64,000 bases of DNA, taken from positions 62,001-126,000 of the forward strand of contig DIUT01000059.1 in NCBI GenBank assembly GCA_002423105.1. Reading direction: 5' to 3'. This stretch comes from Geobacter sp. UBA6151 (lineage in GTDB: Bacteria > Desulfobacterota > Desulfuromonadia > Geobacterales > Pseudopelobacteraceae). Shown one piece after another: positions 25,015 to 32,389 of the stretch. Under the pieces are notes generated by a model, which made no database searches, was not told where the DNA came from, and saw only the letters and a program-made list of their open reading frames with translations. The position numbers and the translations under genes are program-made. Each line of letters starts with the position of its first letter. Positions within the stretch are counted from its first letter, which is position 1.

Positions 25015-25677
25015 ATGGATTCAGAATCAAAAAATATGGCTATCAGCCGCAGGCTGTTTCTGAAAGGTGCTGCCCTGACCCCTCTAACCCTGGCCTTGGG
25101 CGGGGCAGCCATTTCAGCGGTCTACCTGCGTCCTGCGCAGGCACGGGATTTTTACCTGCGTCCTCCCGGAGCCATAGAAGAAAAACGGTTTCTGGCAGCC
25201 TGTGTCAAATGCGGACGATGCGCCCAGGCCTGCCCTTACCAATCAATCAAAATGGCTGGAGGCGAAGCTGTGGTCGGCATCGGAACACCCTACATCGTGC
25301 CGCGCGAAATGCCCTGTTACCTGTGCCCGGACATCCCCTGTACCAAGGTTTGTCCTTCCGGCGCCCTGGACAAGAAACTGAATGACGTAGAAAAAATACG
25401 GATGGGTACAGCGATTATTGTTGATCGCTCCGCATGCCTTTCCATCCGCGGCTTGCGTTGTGAAGTCTGTTACCGCCAGTGTCCGTTGATTGACAAGGCC
25501 ATTACCCTGGAGACACGTCACAACGTCCGCACCGACACCCATACCATTATGGAGCCGGTAATACATCGGGACAAATGTGTCGGCTGCGGTATCTGTGAGA
25601 AGGTGTGCGTCCGTGAAACACCGGTAATCGTAGTACAGAAGACCCCGACTCTGCAAAAGGACCATTATGAGTTCTAA
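25015..25677 (+). CDS. napG: NapG-type periplasmic ferredoxin
   Basis: NapG is an exported iron-sulfur protein that, with NapH, moves electrons from quinol to the periplasm. The 220-aa product has a Tat motif SRRLFLKG and four clusters of cysteines for [4Fe-4S] centres (CVKCGRCAQACP, CYLCPDIPCTKVCP, CLSIRGLRCEVCYRQCP, CVGCGICEKVC). A second in-frame ATG at 25036 would still keep the Tat motif; neither start has a strong ribosome site. It begins 9 bp after napA and overlaps napH by 11 bp. Confidence 0.9.
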   Translation: MDSESKNMAISRRLFLKGAALTPLTLALGGAAISAVYLRPAQARDFYLRPPGAIEEKRFLAACVKCGRCAQACPYQSIKMAGGEAVVGIGTPYIVPREMPCYLCPDIPCTKVCPSGALDKKLNDVEKIRMGTAIIVDRSACLSIRGLRCEVCYRQCPLIDKAITLETRHNVRTDTHTIMEPVIHRDKCVGCGICEKVCVRETPVIVVQKTPTLQKDHYEF

Positions 25678-26440
25678 ATGGACCATAGCACGCAGGATTG
25701 TACAAATCCTGGTGATCGCCCTGATAGCGTCACCGCTGGTCGGCCTTACGATTTTTCAGGGAAACTTGGCGGCAGGAGAACTGCTGGGACTTCCCCTGTC
25801 CGATCCCCTTGCTTTTCTTCAGGCGCTCATTGGTGGCCGGGTTTTTGTTGTATCGTACCTGATCAGCACCTTAATCGTGGTTGCCTTTTATTTCCTGCTG
25901 GGCGGACGCAGTTTCTGCGGCTGGGTCTGTCCCGTGAACCTGGTGACAGAACTTGCAGACAAGCTGCGAAAGAGATGGGGAACCGGCAATGGTACCCTGC
26001 CGCTTGCCTCAAATCGCAGTACCCTGGCGCTTACCCTGGTTGTTGTGGCAATCACCGGTGCGCCGTTGTTTGAAATTCTTTCCCCCATCGGCATTATAAA
26101 CCGCGCCATTGTATTTTACTCACTGCTGCCGCTGTTGCTGATTGCAGCCATTTTGCTTCTGGAACTGCTGGTTGCCCGGCGTGTCTGGTGCCGTTCCCTC
26201 TGCCCGCTGGGGGGCTTTTACAGCCTGCTTGGGCACTTCAGCCCGCTTCGGCTGGGCTTTACCCCGGAGCGCTGCACACACTGTAGCGATTGCCTGGCGG
26301 TCTGTCCGGTAGAAGAGGTGCTGGAACCTTCACTGGCACAGGATGCGCCACAGGTGGCTGCCGGAGATTGTACCCGCTGCATGGCCTGTCTTGATGTCTG
26401 CCCGTCCAAGGCCCTTACCGTCAAATTTGGTTATAAATGA
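25667..26440 (+). CDS. napH: NapH-type quinol dehydrogenase membrane ferredoxin
   Basis: NapH is the membrane partner of NapG and the likely menaquinol oxidase. The 257-aa protein has about four membrane helices, the conserved FCGWVCPVNLVTELAD and CRSLCPLGGFYSLLG loops, and two C-terminal [4Fe-4S] motifs (CTHCSDCLAVCP, CTRCMACLDVCP) facing the cytoplasm in family members. There is no NapC or NrfH type cytochrome in the locus, so NapGH is the only visible quinol entry to both reductases. It overlaps napG by 11 bp. Confidence 0.92.
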   Translation: MSSKWTIARRIVQILVIALIASPLVGLTIFQGNLAAGELLGLPLSDPLAFLQALIGGRVFVVSYLISTLIVVAFYFLLGGRSFCGWVCPVNLVTELADKLRKRWGTGNGTLPLASNRSTLALTLVVVAITGAPLFEILSPIGIINRAIVFYSLLPLLLIAAILLLELLVARRVWCRSLCPLGGFYSLLGHFSPLRLGFTPERCTHCSDCLAVCPVEEVLEPSLAQDAPQVAAGDCTRCMACLDVCPSKALTVKFGYK

Positions 26441-26472
26441 TGGATTATCCCCCTACTGCAAGGAGATTCCTG

Positions 26473-26778
26473 ATGAAAAGAATTGTACAGCTTGTAACAA
26501 CCGTTGGCGTGGTCGCTGCACTGGCGCTGTTTGCCCCTGTATTTGCCAATGAGCAGCCGGAACCTGATCTGGCAAAGGATGCTGCCCAGGGCACCGGTCT
26601 GCCCATGGCTGTCCCCCATGCCATGAAGCCTGGCGAAGATGGCGAAGCTTGCAATGCCTGCCATCGGACCGGCATCAAAAAGGCGCCACCCACATCACAT
26701 CCTGAGCGTCTTAACTGTACCCAGTGCCATGTGCAGGGAGCGATAAAAAAACCAGCCAAGGGCAAGTCAAAGAAGTGA
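26473..26778 (+). CDS. napB: Small dihaem cytochrome c, NapB-like
   Basis: This 101-aa exported cytochrome (signal peptide ending near VFANEQ) has two haem sites, CNACH at Cys60 and CTQCH at Cys82, and the pattern SHPERLNCTQCH seen at the second haem of NapB. It is much shorter than enteric NapB and lacks most of the N-terminal part, but its place between napH and the ferredoxin gene supports the electron-transfer role to NapA. A strong AAGGAG precedes the ATG; an upstream ATG at 26440 is unlikely. The next gene overlaps its stop as GTGA. Confidence 0.8.
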   Translation: MKRIVQLVTTVGVVAALALFAPVFANEQPEPDLAKDAAQGTGLPMAVPHAMKPGEDGEACNACHRTGIKKAPPTSHPERLNCTQCHVQGAIKKPAKGKSKK

Positions 26779-27140
26779 GTCTTTCCCGGAAAGAGTTTTT
26801 CTGCCAGGGGCTTTTTAGCCTGGGAGACACCCTGCTCAAGAGTGTTGGGATAGTTCAGCCCAGCGAAGTACATAAGTCTGACAGCAAACCGGAAAAATCA
26901 GACGATGGTCTGCCACGGTACGCCAAGGCTGACAACGAGCACTGCCTGGCACGAAGTTGTGGCTGTTTTTCCTGCATTGAACAATGTGAAAACCAAGCCA
27001 TCACCATGGTTGCCGGTGCCGGTGTAAAGGTTGATACCGATATCTGTATTGGCTGCGGTGTCTGTTACGATGTCTGTCCGGTGACACCAAAGGCGATCCG
27101 TCTGGTCCGTCGTGAGAATCAGGAACAACCGTCAAGCTGA
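26775..27140 (+). CDS. napF: NapF-like ferredoxin
   Basis: The 121-aa product has two [4Fe-4S] motifs, an irregular one (CLARSCGCFSCIEQCENQAI) and a classical one (CIGCGVCYDVCPVTP). The start is taken as the GTG that overlaps the napB stop (GTGA). The N-terminus SLSRKEFFCQGLFSLG looks like a Tat signal with RK in place of RR, followed by no real hydrophobic stretch, so export is uncertain. NapF proteins in other species act in the cytoplasm on NapA maturation. It is the last gene before the octahaem reductase promoter. Confidence 0.75.
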   Translation: MSLSRKEFFCQGLFSLGDTLLKSVGIVQPSEVHKSDSKPEKSDDGLPRYAKADNEHCLARSCGCFSCIEQCENQAITMVAGAGVKVDTDICIGCGVCYDVCPVTPKAIRLVRRENQEQPSS

Positions 27141-27171
27141 CTTGACATGCCTAAATTTTAGGCATAAGAAT
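27131..27171 (+). promoter_or_regulatory. Promoter with nested palindromes before the octahaem reductase gene
   Basis: A perfect -35 TTGACA (27142-27147) lies 17-18 bp before a weak -10 (TAAGAA/AAGAAT, 27165-27171). Two inverted repeats overlap it: GTCAAG-CTGA-CTTGAC (27131-27146), covering the napF stop and the -35, and ATGCCTAAA-T-TTTAGGCAT (27147-27165), with perfect 9-bp arms filling the spacer. A repressor or spacer-twisting activator bound here would control the reductase separately from nap. Confidence 0.6.
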
Positions 27172-27237
27172 ACAATAATCGTTTGTTGCATAACTACAAT
27201 GCAATGTAATCACCACAGGAAGGAAAGGAGAATGAGT

Positions 27238-28884
27238 ATGTTGAAGCAGAAACTGGCAGCAGCAGCAACCATTGTCGGTCTCGGCGCTTTACTGGCTATT
27301 CCGTCAGTGGCAGCAAAGGCTAAACCGACCGCAAAAGCAGCTAACGACGGACGTGAGACCTGTTACGCCTGTCACACCGAGGTAAAGGCGCTGAAGGAGA
27401 AATCAAAGCACGCCTCTATCTCATGTACGGTCTGTCATGAAAAGACCAAGGAGCATTTGGACAATCCGAGCCGTGAAACCCGCCCGGTCACCAAGATCGA
27501 CCAGGCTGTCTGCGGTTCCTGCCACAAGAACCAGTACGAGAGCTTCTATGCCGTACACCATGACCCAACCGGCGCCCGCAAGGAAAAGGGTGTTCCTGCC
27601 GGACGTTCACCAATTCAGGACAAATTGTTGGCAGGCCACGGTTTTACCTTTGAGCATGCCGAACCCCGCGGCCACGCCTACATGGTTGTTGACCAGTTTG
27701 CCGTTGACCGTTTCCAGGGTGGCCGATATCAGTTCAAGGGTGGCTGGAAGAACTATGACAAAGTCGGCAAAACCTGGGACATCCTGCAGGACAATGGTGC
27801 CAGCAAAAAGCTGACTGAGACCGCCATGGCCGGTAACCCCACCTGCGTGCAGTGCAAGTCTTCCGACCTGATCCTCAAGTGGAAGCACCTGGGTGACAAG
27901 GACCCACGGGCCAAGTTCGACCGCACCTCCAACGTCAATGACGTTATCAAGGATGTACACAACCCGGTTGGCTGTATCCACTGCCACGACCCGCATGGCA
28001 CACAACCGCGGATCGTCCGTGACGGCCTGATCCAGGCTATTGAAAAAGATCCGGCTAAAAACATCTTTGCCAAAAACGGCAAGACCGACCTGAAGGTAAT
28101 TGACTTCCGCGGTTTCCGTAAGATCGGCGTGATGGAGAAGACTGACTCCCGTATGATGTGCGCCCAGTGTCACGTCGAGTACAACTGCAACCCTGGCACC
28201 CAGCGCAGTGATGGCAAGCCGGTAACCTTTGCCGACGCCCGCACCAACCACTTTCCGCTTGCAAACTCCCTGCAGGCTCTTGAGCACTATCGCAAGCTTG
28301 ACTTCTTTGACTTCAAGCATGCCGTTACCGGCGCCAAGCTGATCAAGTTCCAGCATCCCGAAGCAGAAACCTATGCCGGTTCCGTCCATGACAAGGCTGG
28401 CGTTCAGTGCCACCAGTGCCATATGCCGCAGATGAAAGGCAAGGACGGCAAGAAATTCTCCACCCACGGTGTGGTCAAGCCGATCCAGACTCCCCAAGAG
28501 TCCTGTGTATCGTGCCACAAGGATTACTCGGTCAACAAAGCCAAGTTCATGATCGAGACCATCCGCAACTACACCAAAGGCAAGATGCGCAAGTCCGAGT
28601 ATTGGCTGGGCCAGTTGATCGATACCTTTGCCGTTGCACAGCGCTCCGGTGTTGCCCCGGCTGTTCTGGAACAGGCACGCCTGAAGCATGAAGAGGCTCA
28701 CGCCTATTGGGAGTACTGGACCGCAGAGAACTCTGACGGCTTCCACAACCCTGAGCAGGCACGTGAAAGCCTGACCCGTTCCATCGCTGCCTCCAAGGCA
28801 GGCGTCAAGGTTCTGAAAGATGCCATGGCTGTAGCAGCTCAGCCGAAGAAGGAAGAACCGAAAAAAGAAGAACCCAAGAAGTAA
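27238..28884 (+). CDS. onr: Octahaem ammonia-forming nitrite reductase
   Basis: This exported 548-aa cytochrome should reduce nitrite to ammonium by six electrons. Eight haem sites are seen: CYACH42, CTVCH63, CGSCH92, CVQCK203, CIHCH246, CAQCH308, CHQCH391, CVSCH423. The lone lysine motif at the fourth haem marks the catalytic haem, as in TvNiR-type octahaem reductases; hemes 4-8 correspond to the five of NrfA. Tyr315 and Cys317 (HVEYNC) are spaced like the cross-linked Tyr-x-Cys pair of TvNiR, and FQHPE carries the likely active-site His373. The signal peptide is about 27 residues and the C-terminus is a KKEEP repeat. The ATG at 27238 fits the AAGGAG better than the ATG at 27232. Confidence 0.92.
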   Translation: MLKQKLAAAATIVGLGALLAIPSVAAKAKPTAKAANDGRETCYACHTEVKALKEKSKHASISCTVCHEKTKEHLDNPSRETRPVTKIDQAVCGSCHKNQYESFYAVHHDPTGARKEKGVPAGRSPIQDKLLAGHGFTFEHAEPRGHAYMVVDQFAVDRFQGGRYQFKGGWKNYDKVGKTWDILQDNGASKKLTETAMAGNPTCVQCKSSDLILKWKHLGDKDPRAKFDRTSNVNDVIKDVHNPVGCIHCHDPHGTQPRIVRDGLIQAIEKDPAKNIFAKNGKTDLKVIDFRGFRKIGVMEKTDSRMMCAQCHVEYNCNPGTQRSDGKPVTFADARTNHFPLANSLQALEHYRKLDFFDFKHAVTGAKLIKFQHPEAETYAGSVHDKAGVQCHQCHMPQMKGKDGKKFSTHGVVKPIQTPQESCVSCHKDYSVNKAKFMIETIRNYTKGKMRKSEYWLGQLIDTFAVAQRSGVAPAVLEQARLKHEEAHAYWEYWTAENSDGFHNPEQARESLTRSIAASKAGVKVLKDAMAVAAQPKKEEPKKEEPKK

Positions 28885-28906
28885 TTTTATTGCATGATAC
28901 TGCAAT

Positions 28907-28942
28907 AAGGCCCTGGAATGGATTGTTCCAGGGCCTTTTTTC
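28907..28942 (+). terminator. Strong terminator after the octahaem reductase
   Basis: AAGGCCCTGGAA, a 7-base loop and TTCCAGGGCCTT followed by Ts close the nap-onr block. A second small hairpin (TATTGCA-N6-TGCAATA, 28889-28908) precedes it. Confidence 0.92.
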
Positions 28943-29018
28943 TACCGAGTTTTATTGACATTCAGCTGGCGTCGACTGTAAAAAGACTGATCCGGTCTTA
29001 AGCCATGGAGATTTTTTG

Positions 29019-31688
29019 ATGTCTGCGAAATCCGACAATACGTTTTTCAAGCAGTGGGGAGTACTGGGACTGGCGCTTATGTTGCTATGTGGCGCGGTTA
29101 TCCATAACCTCTACAACGGCTATCGGGATACCGAAACCATTGAACAGCAGCGCCTCGGCACCCAGGCCCGTATTGTATCCGAAAACATTGCGGATGAGAT
29201 GAAGATAACGGATCGGGTACTGCGCGCCATTCGTGCAGAACTCGGCTTCATACCTGCACAACGCTGGAACACGGTTGTTGATGCTGGCCGTCTGAAACAG
29301 CTTGAAGATGTGATTCCAGGCGTCAGAACCTTTCTGGGGGTGGATCGAAATGGGCAGGTCCGCTTTTCCAGCCGCAGGGAGCTGGTGGGTACCAATGTCG
29401 CCTATCGTGAGTATTTCAAAAAAGCCCAGGACAATGCCACCGATGACATCCTGTTTGTATCCCCGCCGTTCAAGACCGTGCTGGGGATTTGGGGAATACC
29501 GCTCATCCGCACCCTCACCGGCTCTGATGGCAAATTTAATGGCATTGTCGTTGCCACCCTGGATCCCGCTAATTTCACCACCCTGCTCAGCACAGTCAAC
29601 TACAGCCGGGACATGATAACCGCCATCATCCACGGTGACGGCCTGCTCTTTTCCATGGCTCCGGAATGGAAAGAACTGTCCGGCAAGAATCTGTCTCTGC
29701 CCGGCACACTGTTTTCAGACCATATGGCCAGTGGCAAGCTTGAAAACCTGTTCAGCGGCCTGTTCCATGCCACCGGCGACCAACGCATGCTTGCCTTTCG
29801 TACGGTACGTGTCGAAGGACTGAACACTGACCGTCCTATCATTGTGGCTGCCGCACGGAAACAGTCTGATATTTTCAGCGGATGGCGCGCACACCTGCGC
29901 AACCAGCTGCTGGTGCTCGTTAGCATCTGCCTGTTATCGTCATTCGCCCTGATACGCTATCAACAGATCAAACGGATTCAGCAGCAACAGGCGGCAGCGG
30001 CAAACGCCAAACTGCGCAAACTGACGCACGGCATCGAAAACAGCGCCAGTGCGGTATTGATTACCGACCTTGAGGGAACTATAGAGTATGTCAATCGCAA
30101 GTTTTGCCAACTGACCGGTTACAGCGCCGAAGAAGCGATCGGCGGCAATCCCCGTATCCTCAAATCAGATGCAACTCCCCGCGAGGTATTCGATAACCTT
30201 TGGCGCACCATTCTGAGCGGCTCGGAATGGCGAGGGGAGCTCCTGAACCGCCGCAAAAACGGAGAGTTGTACTGGTCAATCACTTCCATCAGCCCGTTAC
30301 GTGACGAACTTGGCCATGTCACCCATTTCATAGCCAACGTGGAAGATATCAATGATCGTAAAAACGCAGAGGCCACCATTGAGCATCTGGCCTACTACGA
30401 TCCCTTGACCGACCTCCCCAACCGGCGCATGTTGCAGGATCGCCTTGAGATGGCACTCAGACGCAGCCGCCGTCAGAGCAACGGCATGGCGCTCCTCTAT
30501 CTCGATCTCGACGGTTTCAAGCATGTCAACGACAACCTGGGGCATCCGGCCGGTGACCGTCTGCTCAAGGAGATGGCAACCCGCTTTACCTCACTCTTGC
30601 GGGATGACGACCTGGTTTGCCGTCTGGGAGGGGATGAGTTTGCTGTTATACTGCATGATCTGCACAATGACGAGGATGCCGTCGTCGTTGCCCACAAGCT
30701 GCTCGAAGAAGCAGCCTTGCCGCTCTCACTGGAGAATTCCGAGGTGGTGGTGACCGCCAGCATCGGCATCGCGCTGTTTCCCAAGGATGGTGATGACGTC
30801 AGGACCCTTGAAAAAAATGCGGACATAGCCCTGTATCATGCCAAGGGAGAAGGCAAAAACACCTTTTCCTTCTTTGATGAGGAACTGAACAGCGCCAGCC
30901 GCAACCGGATAGAGCTGGAACAACGCCTGCGCCGTGTTCTTGAGCGGAATGAATTGCTGGTGCTGTATCAACCCAAGGTGGATCTGAACAGCGGCAAGGT
31001 GGTGGGGGTCGAAGCGCTGGTGCGCTGGAACAGCCCTGATTTCGGCATGGTATCGCCACTCAGGTTTATTCCGCTGGCTGAGGAAACACGGATGATCATT
31101 CCCATTGGAGAATGGGTGCTGGAGACGGCCTGCCGTCAGCAGGTACTTTGGCAGGAACAGGGACTGCCGTTGTCCATGGCGGTCAACCTGTCGTCAGTGC
31201 AGTTCAAATCAGTGACACTTATCGAACGGATCACCGCCATTCTCGACAAAACCGGGATGCAGTCCGGGATGCTGGAACTGGAACTCACCGAAAGCACCCT
31301 GGTGGGAAAGCCTGACGAGGCAACCTGGGTGCTTGAGCAGATCCGCTCCCTGGGCTGCGGTATCGCCATTGACGACTTCGGCACCGGTTATTCATCGTTG
31401 AGCTATCTGAAAAAGTTTCCGGTCACCATTCTCAAGATTGACCGCACCTTTGTCCGTGATCTTGCCCGTAATTCCGGTGACCGGGCGATTGCCCAGTCGG
31501 TGGTCGCTCTTGCCAATAATCTGGATATGCTGACGGTTGCGGAAGGGGTCGAGCAGCTTGATCAACTGGCTATCCTGCGCGAACTTGGATGCACATTCGT
31601 TCAGGGTTTTCTCTATTCCCGCCCGGTACCTGCGGAAGAACTGCCGCAGGTGGTGCGCAGTATCAACGAGGGGCTGGCGCCTTCCTGA
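29019..31688 (+). CDS. Membrane GGDEF-EAL protein with periplasmic Cache and PAS domains
   Basis: This 889-aa protein couples an outside signal to c-di-GMP turnover. A membrane helix (about 12-32), a periplasmic double-Cache-like region (about 35-285), a second helix (about 293-312), PAS/PAC (about 330-450), GGDEF (about 455-620) with intact RLGGDEFAVIL and I-site RDDD, and EAL (about 635-885) with EALVRW, DDFGTGYSS, KIDRTFV and AEGVE intact. Both enzyme activities may be present. GGAG lies 8 bases before the ATG at 29019; a TTG just upstream is less likely. It follows the nap-onr terminator and may not belong to that system. Confidence 0.92.
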   Translation: MSAKSDNTFFKQWGVLGLALMLLCGAVIHNLYNGYRDTETIEQQRLGTQARIVSENIADEMKITDRVLRAIRAELGFIPAQRWNTVVDAGRLKQLEDVIPGVRTFLGVDRNGQVRFSSRRELVGTNVAYREYFKKAQDNATDDILFVSPPFKTVLGIWGIPLIRTLTGSDGKFNGIVVATLDPANFTTLLSTVNYSRDMITAIIHGDGLLFSMAPEWKELSGKNLSLPGTLFSDHMASGKLENLFSGLFHATGDQRMLAFRTVRVEGLNTDRPIIVAAARKQSDIFSGWRAHLRNQLLVLVSICLLSSFALIRYQQIKRIQQQQAAAANAKLRKLTHGIENSASAVLITDLEGTIEYVNRKFCQLTGYSAEEAIGGNPRILKSDATPREVFDNLWRTILSGSEWRGELLNRRKNGELYWSITSISPLRDELGHVTHFIANVEDINDRKNAEATIEHLAYYDPLTDLPNRRMLQDRLEMALRRSRRQSNGMALLYLDLDGFKHVNDNLGHPAGDRLLKEMATRFTSLLRDDDLVCRLGGDEFAVILHDLHNDEDAVVVAHKLLEEAALPLSLENSEVVVTASIGIALFPKDGDDVRTLEKNADIALYHAKGEGKNTFSFFDEELNSASRNRIELEQRLRRVLERNELLVLYQPKVDLNSGKVVGVEALVRWNSPDFGMVSPLRFIPLAEETRMIIPIGEWVLETACRQQVLWQEQGLPLSMAVNLSSVQFKSVTLIERITAILDKTGMQSGMLELELTESTLVGKPDEATWVLEQIRSLGCGIAIDDFGTGYSSLSYLKKFPVTILKIDRTFVRDLARNSGDRAIAQSVVALANNLDMLTVAEGVEQLDQLAILRELGCTFVQGFLYSRPVPAEELPQVVRSINEGLAPS

Positions 31689-31754
31689 CCATACGTCTCT
31701 TCGCATTACGGCAATACAGCCATTCACCGGATTTTTTTGTACAGGACATCCAAG

Positions 31755-32333
31755 ATGACACTTCTACCAAACATCATATCGTTTATCATTTTGGCAGCGT
31801 ATTGTGCCTTCAGCGCCGCAAGCGCTGCCGCCCTTGACCTGACCTACCACCCTCCACGCACAACAGCTATGCCGGTCAGCATCACGGTAACCCTCCCCAC
31901 GTTGCGCTGCGGGATGCAGGGCCGCCCATCAAACGAGTGCATTCCAGGCGGCAACGTACAGGCGCGCGGGCCTGCTGAAATGAACATACCGTTGCGTTAT
32001 GTCTGCACCGTTCACTACAGCTATGCAGCCAATGACAAAGCCGGATTCAAAGTATCCTTCAGCCGTGAAGAGAAAACAGTCGCCGCTGGCATTCCCCTCA
32101 TACCCGGCGTCGGCCCTGCTGAAAGAGACAAGCCACTGACAAACGTTCCTGAGTATGGAAAAGCCCCTTCACAAAGTGAAACAGTACGATTCAAAGGGAT
32201 TGCCTACCACCACGGAACCCTGCAAATAAAAGATGGAAAAGGTGAGCAGGAACTTGCAGAGAGCGGGCCGCTACTGCTGAAAGAACAGGTCGGCATGGTA
32301 ATGCTTGATACGGTTGAATGCCGCCAGGAGTAG
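31755..32333 (+). CDS. Secreted protein of unknown function
   Basis: I do not recognise this 192-aa protein. It has a clear Sec signal peptide (hydrophobic to about residue 28, ending SAASAAA), then a mature part rich in beta-type sequence with cysteines in LRCGMQGRPSNECIPGG and YVCTVHYSY, and one near the C-terminus (VECRQE), which could form disulfides in the periplasm. The ATG follows AGGAC by 8 bases. It lies 66 bp after the GGDEF-EAL gene and ends at a terminator shared with ntrC. Confidence 0.7.
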   Translation: MTLLPNIISFIILAAYCAFSAASAAALDLTYHPPRTTAMPVSITVTLPTLRCGMQGRPSNECIPGGNVQARGPAEMNIPLRYVCTVHYSYAANDKAGFKVSFSREEKTVAAGIPLIPGVGPAERDKPLTNVPEYGKAPSQSETVRFKGIAYHHGTLQIKDGKGEQELAESGPLLLKEQVGMVMLDTVECRQE

Positions 32334-32355
32334 TGATGAACCGCAGGCAAACCAT

Positions 32356-32389
32356 CAAAAACGAGCGCCGTTTCCGACGCCCGTTTTGC
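32356..32389. terminator. Bidirectional terminator between secreted protein and ntrC
   Basis: AAAACG-A-GCG and CGC-C-CGTTTT form a stem around a C-rich loop with A and T runs on either side, ending both convergent genes. Confidence 0.7.

Noticed and set aside
27238..28884. Pentahaem NrfA nitrite reductase as the identity of the cytochrome
   Set aside because: Eight haem motifs with the CxxCK at the fourth position exclude NrfA, in which five haems occur and the lysine motif is first.
27607..28905. 432-codon minus-strand frame opposite the octahaem reductase
   Set aside because: The plus strand carries eight haem motifs and a signal peptide, so the minus frame is a shadow.
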